Source: UBA995 sp035477115 | GTDB lineage: Bacteria; Bacillota; Sulfobacillia; UBA995 | Direction: 5' to 3' | Assembly (NCBI GenBank): GCA_035477115.1 | Contig: DATIKW010000014.1 | Coordinates: 1-56,262, forward strand | Length of the DNA: 56,262 nucleotides | Shown here: one piece after another, positions 44,577 through 53,471 of the stretch | Layout of the letters: the number at the start of each line of letters is the position of its first letter | Numbering within the stretch: the first letter of the stretch is position 1 | The notes under the pieces: generated by a model | What the model was told of the DNA's origin: nothing | Database searches by the model: none | What the model saw: only the letters and a program-made list of their open reading frames with translations | Position numbers and translations under genes: made by a program

Positions 44577-44594
44577 CTATGCAAGAATGCATAG
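44577..44594. promoter_or_regulatory. Operator-like palindrome upstream of the ornithine operon
   Basis: CTATGC (44577-44582) and GCATAG (44589-44594) are exact inverted repeats around AAGAAT, 33 nt before the ord start. It differs in half-site spacing from the ARG box consensus, so ArgR is only a weak guess. No clear promoter hexamers are visible nearby. Confidence 0.5.
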
Positions 44595-44627
44595 ACACAA
44601 CTGTACGCCAAGAAGGGAGCACTCAAA

Positions 44628-45671
44628 GTGGACGTGACACGAATCCTCCACTGGGGCGTGGGGGAGATGGGGGCGGGCATGGTCCGCCTGATCCAGGAAA
44701 TCCCCAGTTTGCGAAGTGTCAGTGCGGTGGTTCGGCCCGGCCCCAAGGAAGGTAAAGATCTCGGAGAACTGGCGGGGCTGTCCCGCCCGCTCGGAATCAA
44801 GGCGGTGAGCGATCCAGCCCGAGCCCAGGCCGAGGCGCCCGCCGACGTGGCCCTACATGCCACCGGGTCTTTCACCCGCGAGGTATATCCTCAGCTTGAG
44901 GCCCTGGTCAACCTGAAGCTCGATGTCATAACCGTGGCTGAGGAGATGGCCGCGCCGTGGAGGCGCGAACCGGAATTGGCCGCCAAGCTCGATCGCTTGG
45001 CACGCGAACGGGGAGTGACCGTGCTGGGGACGGGGATCAACCCCGGCTTCGTCCTCGACACCCTGATCATCGCGCTCACCGGTGCTTGCTGGGAGGTCCG
45101 CAAGATCCGGGCGGCCCGGATCAACGACTTGAGTCCCTTCGGACCCGTGGTCATGAAGACCCAGGGCGTGGGGACGACCCCCGAGGAGTTCGCCAGGGGG
45201 GTGGCCGCGGGGACGATCGTCGGCCACATCGGCTTCCCCGAGTCCATGCAGATGATCGCCGACGCGCTGGGCTGGAAGCTGGACAAGATCGAGGAGTCGC
45301 GCGAGCCGATCATCTCCCGTACCCGCAGGCAGACGAAGCACATTCTCGTCGAGCCGGGGATGGTGGCCGGATGCCGGCATACGGCTCGCGGCTATATGGA
45401 CGGTAAAGTGGTGATCGAACTGGAGCATCCGCAGCAGATCCTCCCGGGTACGGAGGGCACGGAGACCGGCGACTACATCTGGGTGGATGGCACTCCGCCC
45501 CTGAACTTCGCGAATAAGCCGGAAATCCCCGGCGGCATCGGCACGATGGCGGTGGCCGTCAACTCCATACCCCTGGTGCGCAAAGCTCCGCCGGGTCTCA
45601 TCGTGCAGCCGGATCTGCCGGTGCCCCGGGCCCTGCCCCGCCGGCCAGGTGGAGGAGGCAAGCGGGCGTGA
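44628..45671 (+). CDS. ord: 2,4-diaminopentanoate dehydrogenase
   Basis: 347 residues from GTG 44628, with AAGGGAG upstream. It oxidatively deaminates (2R,4S)-2,4-diaminopentanoate to 2-amino-4-ketopentanoate with NAD(P). The N-terminal Rossmann motif is ILHWGVGEMGAGMVRLIQ. Similar proteins belong to the dihydrodipicolinate-reductase-like group, with VTVLGTGINPGFVLDTLI in the middle. The assignment rests on the operon context, since the next four enzymes are those of ornithine fermentation in the order known from Clostridium sticklandii. Its stop overlaps ortA as GTGA. Confidence 0.9.
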   Translation: MDVTRILHWGVGEMGAGMVRLIQEIPSLRSVSAVVRPGPKEGKDLGELAGLSRPLGIKAVSDPARAQAEAPADVALHATGSFTREVYPQLEALVNLKLDVITVAEEMAAPWRREPELAAKLDRLARERGVTVLGTGINPGFVLDTLIIALTGACWEVRKIRAARINDLSPFGPVVMKTQGVGTTPEEFARGVAAGTIVGHIGFPESMQMIADALGWKLDKIEESREPIISRTRRQTKHILVEPGMVAGCRHTARGYMDGKVVIELEHPQQILPGTEGTETGDYIWVDGTPPLNFANKPEIPGGIGTMAVAVNSIPLVRKAPPGLIVQPDLPVPRALPRRPGGGGKRA

Positions 45672-45991
45672 GCGAAAAGGCGCGCCCGGGTGACTGGGTA
45701 CAGATTCATCGAGTGGTGCTCCCTCCCGGCGAACGCGCGCCGCAGGTCCCCCAGGACACCCAGGCGGTGCCCCTGGAAATGCGGGTCAAGGGGTTTGCGC
45801 TTGACGCAGCCGGGCTGGGCGAGACGGCCCGCATCCGGACGACTACCGGTCGAGAGCTGGAGGGCCGGCTGGTTGGGATATGGCCGGCCCCCGGCCACGA
45901 CTTCGGCGAACCGGTTCCCGAACTGCTGACGATTGGCGGCGAGGTGCGGGCGCGGCTGGCGGAAGGGGAGGGAGACCCAGACAATGGGTAG
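45668..45991 (+). CDS. ortA: 2-amino-4-ketopentanoate thiolase, alpha subunit
   Basis: 107 residues from GTG 45668. Together with OrtB it cleaves 2-amino-4-ketopentanoate with CoA to acetyl-CoA and alanine. The small subunit is a beta-rich protein, here with DWVQIHRVVLPPGERAPQ, MRVKGFAL and ATIRT-like strands followed by GHDFGEPVPELLTIGGEVR. It overlaps ord by 4 nt and ortB by 8 nt, so the two subunits are translationally coupled. Confidence 0.88.
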   Translation: MSEKARPGDWVQIHRVVLPPGERAPQVPQDTQAVPLEMRVKGFALDAAGLGETARIRTTTGRELEGRLVGIWPAPGHDFGEPVPELLTIGGEVRARLAEGEGDPDNG

Positions 45992-47405
45992 AGACCTGTC
46001 CTACGCCGGCGTGATGGGCCGGCGCAACGACATAATGCTCAAGGCGGTGGGCATCGACTACCGGAGTTACGCCACCGGCGTGCTCGCTTTCGATTACGAG
46101 GCGCTGATGCGGGAAGCCGGCGACATTGCCGAGGTCCGCCGCATTCAGCGGGAGACCCACGTGGGCGACACGCCGCTCTGGGAACTCGGCAACATCACCC
46201 GGCTGGTCCGCGCACTGGCTCCGCCGGGCAAGGGCGCCCGCGTGTTCCTGAAAGACGAGGCGGCCAATCCCTCAGGCAGCTTCAAGGCGCGCCGGGCGGC
46301 ACTGTCGGTGTACCATGCGGCCCGCAAGGGCTACCCCGGGGTATCGGCGGCCACCAGCGGGAACTACGGGGCGGCCGTCGCCTCCCAGGCGGCGATGCGT
46401 AGAGTCGGCTGCATCATCATCCAGGAAGTGTTCGACTCCCGGGGGATCGGCCAGCCGGAGATCGTGGAGAAAGGGCGAGCTTGCGAGGCCTACGGGGCGG
46501 AGGTAGTGCAACTGACGGTGGGGCCCGAACTCTTCTACGTGTTCCTGGTAACCCTCGAGGAAACCGGCTACTTCAACGCATCCCTTTACACGCCTTACTC
46601 CGTGGCCGGAATCGAGACGCTGGGTTACGAATTGGCCGAGCAGATGGTGGCCCGGGAGGGCCGGCCGCCCGATGTCGTGGTGGTGACCCATGCCGGCGGC
46701 GGCAATGTGACCGGGACCGCGCGCGGCCTGCGCAAGGCGGGCGCGACCGCCGCCCAGGTAGTCGGCGTCAGCGTGGATCTGACCGGCCTGCACATGGCCA
46801 GCGACCGCGATTTCAATCGCAAGTCGTTCACCACCGGCCATACCGGCTTCGGCATTCCCTTTGCTACCTGGCCCGACCGGGCGGACGTGCCGCGCAACGC
46901 CGCCCGCTCGCTGCGCTATCTGGACCGGTTGGTCCTCGTGACCCAGGGCGAGGTGTTCTACGTCACCGAACTCCTGGCCCAGCTCGAGGGACTGGAGCGG
47001 GGACCCGCCGGGAATACCTCGCTGGCGGCGGCGATCGTGCTGGCCCAGGAGCTGGACCGCGACAAGATCGTGGTCGTCCAGGAGACCGAGTACACCGGGG
47101 CCGGCAAGCATCCCTGGGCGCAACTCACCTTCAGCCGCAGGAACGGCATCGCGGTGGAACGCGGCGACCCGGCCGGCAATGCTCCCGGACGCCGCATTGT
47201 GTTGCCGAGAGACCCGGAGCAACTCCGGGTGAAGGAGTTCCCGCTCGACAACGTGCGCCGCTCTTACCTGCGGAATGCCTTGAATCAAGCCGGAGACCGC
47301 CGGCTGCTCCCCGAAGACTACCGTTTCCTGGCGGACGACACACGCCTGGATGAGGATCGGGTACGGTCCTTTCTCAAGGAGGTTGCAGCGAGTGAAGCGA
47401 ACTGA
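45984..47405 (+). CDS. ortB: 2-amino-4-ketopentanoate thiolase, beta subunit (PLP enzyme)
   Basis: 473 residues from ATG 45984, preceded by GGGAGGGAG. It is a fold-type II pyridoxal-phosphate protein related to threonine synthase. The cofactor lysine is K101 in NPSGSFKARRA. The SAATSGNYGAAVASQAAMR loop and THAGGGNVTGTARGL phosphate-binding motif are present. It forms the thiolase with OrtA. It overlaps the next gene by 14 nt. Confidence 0.93.
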   Translation: MGRDLSYAGVMGRRNDIMLKAVGIDYRSYATGVLAFDYEALMREAGDIAEVRRIQRETHVGDTPLWELGNITRLVRALAPPGKGARVFLKDEAANPSGSFKARRAALSVYHAARKGYPGVSAATSGNYGAAVASQAAMRRVGCIIIQEVFDSRGIGQPEIVEKGRACEAYGAEVVQLTVGPELFYVFLVTLEETGYFNASLYTPYSVAGIETLGYELAEQMVAREGRPPDVVVVTHAGGGNVTGTARGLRKAGATAAQVVGVSVDLTGLHMASDRDFNRKSFTTGHTGFGIPFATWPDRADVPRNAARSLRYLDRLVLVTQGEVFYVTELLAQLEGLERGPAGNTSLAAAIVLAQELDRDKIVVVQETEYTGAGKHPWAQLTFSRRNGIAVERGDPAGNAPGRRIVLPRDPEQLRVKEFPLDNVRRSYLRNALNQAGDRRLLPEDYRFLADDTRLDEDRVRSFLKEVAASEAN

Positions 47406-50001
47406 CGACTACCTGGCGCGGCGCGGCCACCTGGCCCCGCTCGGCGACTCCGAACTGCACGGGCGGTTCTGGCAGCTTGCCGAGCAGATCGTCGCCCCTC
47501 TCCTCGATCTGGCGCGTACCCACACCACGCCGTCGTTGGAGCGGTCGGTCCTGCTGAGGATGGGCCTCGACAGCCTGGAGGCGCGGGCGATGGTCGAGGA
47601 GACCATGCGGAAAGGACTGCTGGGGCATGGCGCAGGCAACCTGCTGTTGCGGGTGGCTGCCCGGCACGGCTTGGGGCTGCGCGCCGCGGCAAGCGAGCTG
47701 GCGGCGGGGCGCCTCTGGGACGACGCCAGGCAGCTCCTGGACCAGCCCGGGTTGCCCCCGGCCCTGGCCGAAGCCGGCCCGGCTGAGCGGGAGCCAGGGG
47801 CGGGCACAGCCGCCTCCCCGCCCCTGACTCCGGACGGCCGACTGGACGTGGCGGCGATCCTTGAGGGGCTGGAGCATTACCGGCCCCGCCGCCGGGGCTG
47901 GACCTGGCGGAAATCGCCCGGACGGCCGCTGAAAATGGGTCACTTCGAGTATCGCCAGGTATCATCCCCTCTGGCCCACAGCGTACCGCTGCCTGCCGCC
48001 CGGTACTTCGGGGGCGTTGACCCGCAACCGGAGATGGTGGTCACGGCGGAGATCGCGTCCGGCCGCTTCGAGGACGACCTGCGACGAATGCGCATGGCTG
48101 CCTGGCACGGTGCCGATCACATCATGGTGATCCGGACGGCGGGCCAGAGCCATATCGATGGCTTGCTGGAAGGGACCCCGGAAGGGGTGGGCGGGGTCCC
48201 CATCACTCGGAAGCAGCTTCGGGCGTCACGCAAGGCGCTTGACTTCATAGAGGACGAGGTCGGACGGCCGATCAACCTCCACTCGTACGTCAGCGGGGTT
48301 GCCGGGCCGGAGATCGCGGTCCTGTTCGCCGAGGAAGGCGTCAACGGAGCCCACCAGGACCCGCAATACAACATACTCTACCGCAACGTGAACATGGTGC
48401 GGTCCTTCGTAGACGCGGCCGAGGCCAAGACGCTGATGGCCTGGGCAGGGATGGCGCAGATCGACGGCGCTCACAACGCCAACGCCACGGCAATCCAGGC
48501 CTGGAAGGTGATGCCGGAACTCCTGGTGCAGCACGCCATGAACTGCGTGCTTTCGCTGAAGACGGGCATGCCGCGGGAGGCCGTGTGCTTGTCCACGGTA
48601 CCGCCGACGGCGGCCCCGGCTCCGGCGATCGCGCTGGATCTACCCTATGCGGTAGCGCTGCGCCAGTTGTTTGACGGTTTCGGGCTGCGGGCACAGATGA
48701 ACACCCGCTACATCGAATCGGACGAGCGGGAAGCCACCGTGACGCACGTCCTGAATCTCCTGATAACCCGGCTCACCGGGGCGCACATCCAGAGCACGAT
48801 CACGCCCGATGAGGGCCGGAACGTCCCCTGGCATCACAACACCATCGCTGCGCTGGACACCGCCAAGCAGGCGCTCGTGGGCATGGATGGTCTCAGCGAC
48901 TTCGTAACCCTGAAGCTCGATGGGGAACTGGGCCGGCGAGTGCGCGAAATCAAGGAGCGGGCCGTGCTGTTCCTCGAGGAGGTCCTGCAGACCGGCGGCT
49001 ACTTCGCCGGGGTGGAGGGCGGTTTCTTCGTCGACTCCGGCCTCTATCCCGAGCGGGCGGGGGACGGAATAGTCCGCAAGCTGGCCGAGGGCGTCGGGGC
49101 GGGGACGGTTGTGCCCCGGAAACCCGGATACCTCGCGCCGGTCTGCGCTCACTTCGGGCTGAACGATGAGCAGGCGGGTTGCCGGCTGATCGGCGGGTGT
49201 ACGCTGTGCCGCCCGGACCGCATCGTCTACCTGGATGAGTTGGACGAGACGGACAACGTCAGGGTCCGTCGTGCTGCGGTTGAAGCGAGGCTCCGCGCCG
49301 ACCTGATCCGCCCCGAGGTGCAGTGGTCCGGCGACGGCATCGTCTCCGTCACCATGACTTTGGCCGAACCGGAACGTAGGGCGAAGTTCGCGGCGATCAA
49401 GATCGGCGAGCGGATGGGACTGAAAGACGTCGAGGCGATCCACCGGGGCGTGCTCCACCCGCGGGAAGGCACGGTGGTGATGATCAAGGGACGGCTGGAC
49501 GCCGACCTTCGCGGCGACGAACTGGTGATCCCTGAGGAGCAGGAAGCTCTGCCCGACGAAGCCCTCCGGGCGGCGGTGGCCGAGCAGCCCATGCGCGTGG
49601 TCGCCGCCACCCTTGGCGAGGATGAGCATTCGGTGGGCATGCGGGAAATCCTGGATATCAAGCACGGCGGCCTCGAAAAATACGGCATCGAATCGCACTA
49701 CCTGGGCACTTCCGTGCCGGTGGCCAAGTTGATCGACGCGGCCATCGAGCTTGACGCCGACGCCATCCTGGCCAGTACCATCATCTCTCACGCCGAGGTG
49801 CACCGCAAGAACCTGTGCCGCCTGGTGGAACTATGCCGGGAGAAGGGCGTCCGCGATCGCTTCATCCTGGTGGGCGGGGGAACCCAGATCAGCAACGAAC
49901 TGGCCCGGGAGTGCGGGCTGGACGGCGGCTTCGGCCGGGGCACCCGCGGCCGCGACGTGGCCAGCTTCCTGGTGAAGCGCCGGGCCGAACTGGGTTCGTG
50001 A
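47392..50001 (+). CDS. oraE: D-ornithine 4,5-aminomutase, OraS-OraE fusion
   Basis: 869 residues from GTG 47392, with AAGGAGG 9 nt upstream. The enzyme moves the 5-amino group of D-ornithine to C4 using PLP and adenosylcobalamin. Residues about 1-117 match the small subunit OraS (RTDDYLARRGHLAPLGDSEL, GLDSLEARAMVEE, GAGNLLLRVA). A Pro/Ala/Gly-rich linker (about 118-147) follows, then OraE from about 150 (LDVAAILEGLEHYRPRRRGW). The B12 motif DEHSVG has H746, and K757 is 11 residues later, the same spacing as H618 and K629 in C. sticklandii OraE as I remember it. The two subunits are separate proteins in characterised systems. The stop overlaps the next start as GTGA. Confidence 0.93.
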   Translation: MKRTDDYLARRGHLAPLGDSELHGRFWQLAEQIVAPLLDLARTHTTPSLERSVLLRMGLDSLEARAMVEETMRKGLLGHGAGNLLLRVAARHGLGLRAAASELAAGRLWDDARQLLDQPGLPPALAEAGPAEREPGAGTAASPPLTPDGRLDVAAILEGLEHYRPRRRGWTWRKSPGRPLKMGHFEYRQVSSPLAHSVPLPAARYFGGVDPQPEMVVTAEIASGRFEDDLRRMRMAAWHGADHIMVIRTAGQSHIDGLLEGTPEGVGGVPITRKQLRASRKALDFIEDEVGRPINLHSYVSGVAGPEIAVLFAEEGVNGAHQDPQYNILYRNVNMVRSFVDAAEAKTLMAWAGMAQIDGAHNANATAIQAWKVMPELLVQHAMNCVLSLKTGMPREAVCLSTVPPTAAPAPAIALDLPYAVALRQLFDGFGLRAQMNTRYIESDEREATVTHVLNLLITRLTGAHIQSTITPDEGRNVPWHHNTIAALDTAKQALVGMDGLSDFVTLKLDGELGRRVREIKERAVLFLEEVLQTGGYFAGVEGGFFVDSGLYPERAGDGIVRKLAEGVGAGTVVPRKPGYLAPVCAHFGLNDEQAGCRLIGGCTLCRPDRIVYLDELDETDNVRVRRAAVEARLRADLIRPEVQWSGDGIVSVTMTLAEPERRAKFAAIKIGERMGLKDVEAIHRGVLHPREGTVVMIKGRLDADLRGDELVIPEEQEALPDEALRAAVAEQPMRVVAATLGEDEHSVGMREILDIKHGGLEKYGIESHYLGTSVPVAKLIDAAIELDADAILASTIISHAEVHRKNLCRLVELCREKGVRDRFILVGGGTQISNELARECGLDGGFGRGTRGRDVASFLVKRRAELGS

Positions 50002-51422
50002 AGACCGACCGCCCCGATATCATCGTCGCCGAAATAGGCAGCACCACCACGCTGGTGACCGCCATCGGCGGCATCGCCGGGCCCAGGGCACAGGTGATGG
50101 GCCAGGCCACGCACCGGACAACCGTGGTGGACGGCGACGTCAACCTGGGTCTGGAAGGCGCCATGGCGGAGCTACAGGGTGCGCTCGGCCGGCTTGACCT
50201 GTCGCGGACCAGGATGCTGGCGAGTTCCAGTGCCGCCGGCGGCTTGAAGATGACCGTTCATGGCCTGGTATACGACATGACCGCCAGGGCGGCCCGGGAG
50301 GCCGCCCTGGGGGCGGGGGCTATCGTCCGGCACCTGACGGCCGGGGAACTCACGCCAGCGGACCTGGACACCCTGCGGGCGATCGAGCCCAATATCGTGA
50401 TGCTGGCGGGCGGCGTAGACTATGGTGAGAAGGATACGGTCATCGCTAACGCCCGGGCCATCGCCCATCTGGGTCTCGGCGTGCCGGTCATTTTCGCCGG
50501 CAACCGGGCGGCGGCGCCCGAAGTAGAGGAGTATCTGCGGGAGGCCGGCATCGAAGTCCACGTAGTCGACAACGTCTACCCGCGCATCGACCAACTCCAC
50601 GTCGAGCCCGCCCGTCGCGCCATCCAGGCGGTATTCGAGCGCCACATCGTCCACGCTCCGGGACTTGGCAGGGTGCGGCAGATGGTGCGGGGCCGCATTC
50701 TGCCCACGCCCGGCGCGGTGATGCGGGCAGCCGAACTCCTGCACCGGGTCACGGGAGCGGGAGTGCTGGCGATCGATGTGGGTGGTGCCACTACCGACGT
50801 GCACTCGGTCGTCGAGCCGTCGCCGGAGGTGGCCAGGTTGCTGGTAAGCCCCGAACCCCTGGCCAAGCGCACGGTGGAAGGCGATCTCGGCATAGTGGCC
50901 AACGCCCATCACGTAGCGGCCCTGCTGGGCGACGTCGAGCGGCGGGCGCTCGAAGAGCGCCTGGGGCGTGAGCTGGCAGGACTGCTGGCGGCGGTCGGGC
51001 CGTACCCCCGGGGGCAGGCTGATACCGATCTGGCGGTAGCCCTCATGGAGGTAGCCGCCCGGGTCGCGCTGGAGCGGCACGCAGGGCGCTACGCGCACTA
51101 CTACGGCCCCACGGGCCGGCTGACCGTGGCCGAGGGCAAGGACCTGAGCGGCGTCGTCTTGGCGGTGGGGACGGGCGGGGCCTTCGCCCGCTTGCCCGGC
51201 GGCAAAGAAGTCCTGGCGAAGCTGCTCCGGCGGCCGCCTGGCAATGAACTGTGGCCGCGCGCGGCTCGGGCGGCCATCGACCGGCACTACGTGATGGCGG
51301 CGGCGGGGATGTTGGCCGAGGAGTTTCCAGAGGCGGCCGAGAGGCTGCTCCTGGATAGCCTGGGGGAGGAGGGGATGACCCTTGTCCAGACTGGTCATCG
51401 ATCTGGCGCGGATCACCGCTAA
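49998..51422 (+). CDS. GlmL/MutL-family ATPase, probable aminomutase reactivase
   Basis: 474 residues from GTG 49998, overlapping the aminomutase stop. It is an ASKHA-fold ATPase of the GlmL/MutL group (unrelated to mismatch-repair MutL). The two nucleotide-binding loops are VAEIGSTTTLVTAI and VLAIDVGGATTDVHSV. GlmL proteins accompany B12-dependent glutamate or ornithine mutases and are thought to exchange damaged cobalamin. Position right after oraSE supports a reactivating role for this aminomutase. It overlaps the racemase gene by 41 nt. Confidence 0.9.
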   Translation: MKTDRPDIIVAEIGSTTTLVTAIGGIAGPRAQVMGQATHRTTVVDGDVNLGLEGAMAELQGALGRLDLSRTRMLASSSAAGGLKMTVHGLVYDMTARAAREAALGAGAIVRHLTAGELTPADLDTLRAIEPNIVMLAGGVDYGEKDTVIANARAIAHLGLGVPVIFAGNRAAAPEVEEYLREAGIEVHVVDNVYPRIDQLHVEPARRAIQAVFERHIVHAPGLGRVRQMVRGRILPTPGAVMRAAELLHRVTGAGVLAIDVGGATTDVHSVVEPSPEVARLLVSPEPLAKRTVEGDLGIVANAHHVAALLGDVERRALEERLGRELAGLLAAVGPYPRGQADTDLAVALMEVAARVALERHAGRYAHYYGPTGRLTVAEGKDLSGVVLAVGTGGAFARLPGGKEVLAKLLRRPPGNELWPRAARAAIDRHYVMAAAGMLAEEFPEAAERLLLDSLGEEGMTLVQTGHRSGADHR

Positions 51423-52473
51423 CGCCCGGGCGGTGGTGCAGAGTTGTCGGCCGCTGGGCGTTGAGATACGGGCGGTAACCAAGGCGCTCCAGGGTTGCCC
51501 CCGGGTGGGTCGGGCCATGCTGCAGGGCGAGGTGGCAGGCCTAGCTGATTCGCGATTGCTCAACCTGGAACGACTTGGCCAGGCTCTCGGCCCCCTCCCG
51601 CTGATGCTGCTACGGCTGCCCTCACCTTCCCGCGCCGGAGCGATCGTCGCTTCCGCCGCGATCAGCCTCAACTCCGAACCGGCCACCCTCAATTTGCTTG
51701 ACTTGGCCGCTCGACAACGCGGCCTCACCCACCAGATCATCCTCATGGTAGACCTGGGCGATCGCCGGGAGGGAGTGCTTCCCGCTGATGTCGAGGCGGC
51801 GGGACGCGAGATCGCTCGCTACCAGGCGCTGGAGTTGGTGGGCATCGGCTCCAACTTCGCCTGTTACGGCGGGGTCATGCCGTCGGCGGACAATCTAGGG
51901 GAACTGGTCGAGCTTGCCGAGCGGGTGCGCCGGGTCACCGGGCTCAAACTGCCCGTCGTATCGGGCGGCAACTCCACTTCCTTGCGGCTGGTCGAGGAAG
52001 GGAGCATGCCCCAAGGCATCACCCAGTTGCGGGTGGGGGAAGCGATCTTGCTCGGGCGGGAGCCATCGACCGGCCGGCCGATCGCGGGTACCGGCGGCGA
52101 TGCATTCCGCCTGCAGGTGGAAGTGATCGAGGTCAAGCGGCGACCGTCGCTCCCCCGCGGCCAGGTGGCCCGGGATGCTTTCGGTCGAGAGCCCAGGTAT
52201 CAGGATCGGGGCGAGCGGCTGCGCGCGCTCGGGGCGATTGGCGTCCAGGATCTGGGGGCCGGGAGCATCGCGCCGGAGGCGCCGGGGATCGAGGTCCTGG
52301 GTGCCTCAAGCGATCACCTGATCCTGGATGTGACCGAGACAGGGTCTCCCGTTCAGGTGGGCGACCACCTGTGGTTTCGCCCTGACTACGGCGCCTTACT
52401 GGCCCTGGCGACCTGTCCCCATGTTGAACGGCATTACATCGGCGACCAGGATGCTCGTCGGACAATGACATGA
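51382..52473 (+). CDS. orr: Ornithine racemase (PLP-dependent)
   Basis: 363 residues from TTG 51382, with GGAGGAGGGG upstream. It belongs to the alanine-racemase N-terminal-domain family; K34 in AVTKALQG is the PLP lysine, and VGIGSNFACYGGV, VVSGGNSTSLRLV and LRVGEAILLGRE follow. It converts L-ornithine to D-ornithine, the aminomutase substrate. The specificity comes from context, since the fold also includes other racemases. The stop overlaps the carbamate kinase ATG. Confidence 0.9.
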   Translation: MSRLVIDLARITANARAVVQSCRPLGVEIRAVTKALQGCPRVGRAMLQGEVAGLADSRLLNLERLGQALGPLPLMLLRLPSPSRAGAIVASAAISLNSEPATLNLLDLAARQRGLTHQIILMVDLGDRREGVLPADVEAAGREIARYQALELVGIGSNFACYGGVMPSADNLGELVELAERVRRVTGLKLPVVSGGNSTSLRLVEEGSMPQGITQLRVGEAILLGREPSTGRPIAGTGGDAFRLQVEVIEVKRRPSLPRGQVARDAFGREPRYQDRGERLRALGAIGVQDLGAGSIAPEAPGIEVLGASSDHLILDVTETGSPVQVGDHLWFRPDYGALLALATCPHVERHYIGDQDARRTMT

Positions 52474-53471
52474 GGGGGAACGCGTTGAGCAAGCAGTCGA
52501 AGCGAGTAGTCGTGGCGCTGGGCGGCAACGCCATCCTGCAATCCCATCAGCGCGGCACAGCCGCCGAACAACAGGCGAACGTGGCCGCCACCGCGGCGCA
52601 GATCGGCCAGTTGATCGAGGCGGGCTGGGAGGTAATCGTCACCCACGGCAACGGGCCCCAGGTCGGCAACATCCTGATCCAGAACGAGGAGGCTGCCGGC
52701 ATCGTGCCACCCATGCCCTTGGACGTCTGCGGGGCGCAAAGCCAGGGACTGCTCGGCTACTTCCTGCAGCAAGCTCTCGGCAACGAACTTCGCGTGCGCG
52801 GCATGCCGCGGCAAGTTGCCACCGTGGTCAGCCAGGTTATGGTCGCTGCCGATGACCCGGCCTTCGCGAGACCCACCAAACCGATAGGTCCCTTCTTCAC
52901 CCGCGACCGGGCGGAGAGACTGAAGGAGGAGCGCGGCTACATGATGGCCGAGGTGGGACCGAGGGGGTGGAGGCGAGTGGTCGCCTCGCCCGATCCGAGG
53001 GCGATCGTCGAGCGGGACACCATCCTCGATCTAGTCGAGGCCGGCGTGGTGGTAGTGGCCGCCGGGGGCGGGGGCGTCCCAGTCGTCGCCGGCCCGGAAG
53101 GCGGTTACCGGGGAGTGGAAGCGGTCATCGACAAGGACCTGGCGGGGCAGCGACTCGCCCAGGACGTGGGTGCGACCCACTTCTTGATCCTCACCGATGT
53201 GGAACGGGTGATGCTGGATTACGGGCGGCCTTCGCAGCGACCGGTGGATCGGATGACCGTCCGCGAGGCCAGGGGACATCTCGCCGCCGGGCAGTTCCCT
53301 CCCGGCAGCATGGGGCCGAAAGTAGAGGCGGCCGTCCGTTTCGTGGAAGCCGGGGGCGAACTGTGCGCCATCACCAGCCTCCACAAGGCGGTGGATGCGC
53401 TTCGGGGTTCGGCGGGAACCCAGGTGGTACCCGATAGGAACATCGATACCAGGGAGGAGACTGGGCTGTGA
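52470..53471 (+). CDS. arcC: Carbamate kinase
   Basis: 333 residues from ATG 52470 (ATGA overlap); TTG 52485 is in frame, better placed after an AGGGGGA, and gives 328 residues. The enzyme turns carbamoyl phosphate and ADP into ATP, CO2 and ammonia. Signatures are VVVALGGNAIL, VTHGNGPQVGNILIQNE, AAGGGGVPVVAG, a VIDKDLAGQRLA helix and FPPGSMGPKVEAAVRFVE. Its place between ornithine racemase and ornithine carbamoyltransferase shows a catabolic, ATP-yielding role. Confidence 0.95.
   Translation: MRGNALSKQSKRVVVALGGNAILQSHQRGTAAEQQANVAATAAQIGQLIEAGWEVIVTHGNGPQVGNILIQNEEAAGIVPPMPLDVCGAQSQGLLGYFLQQALGNELRVRGMPRQVATVVSQVMVAADDPAFARPTKPIGPFFTRDRAERLKEERGYMMAEVGPRGWRRVVASPDPRAIVERDTILDLVEAGVVVVAAGGGGVPVVAGPEGGYRGVEAVIDKDLAGQRLAQDVGATHFLILTDVERVMLDYGRPSQRPVDRMTVREARGHLAAGQFPPGSMGPKVEAAVRFVEAGGELCAITSLHKAVDALRGSAGTQVVPDRNIDTREETGL

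Noticed and set aside
44565..44590. Sigma-54 promoter in front of ord (CTGGGACG ... TATGCA)
   Set aside because: The GG-to-GC spacing is 9 nt instead of the required 10 and the -24 element has mismatches, so it does not meet the consensus.
44577..44594. ArgR (ARG box) assignment for the palindrome before ord
   Set aside because: The central TGCA-N4-TGCA spacing and the G+C content of the half sites do not match the ARG box consensus well enough; kept only as an unidentified operator.
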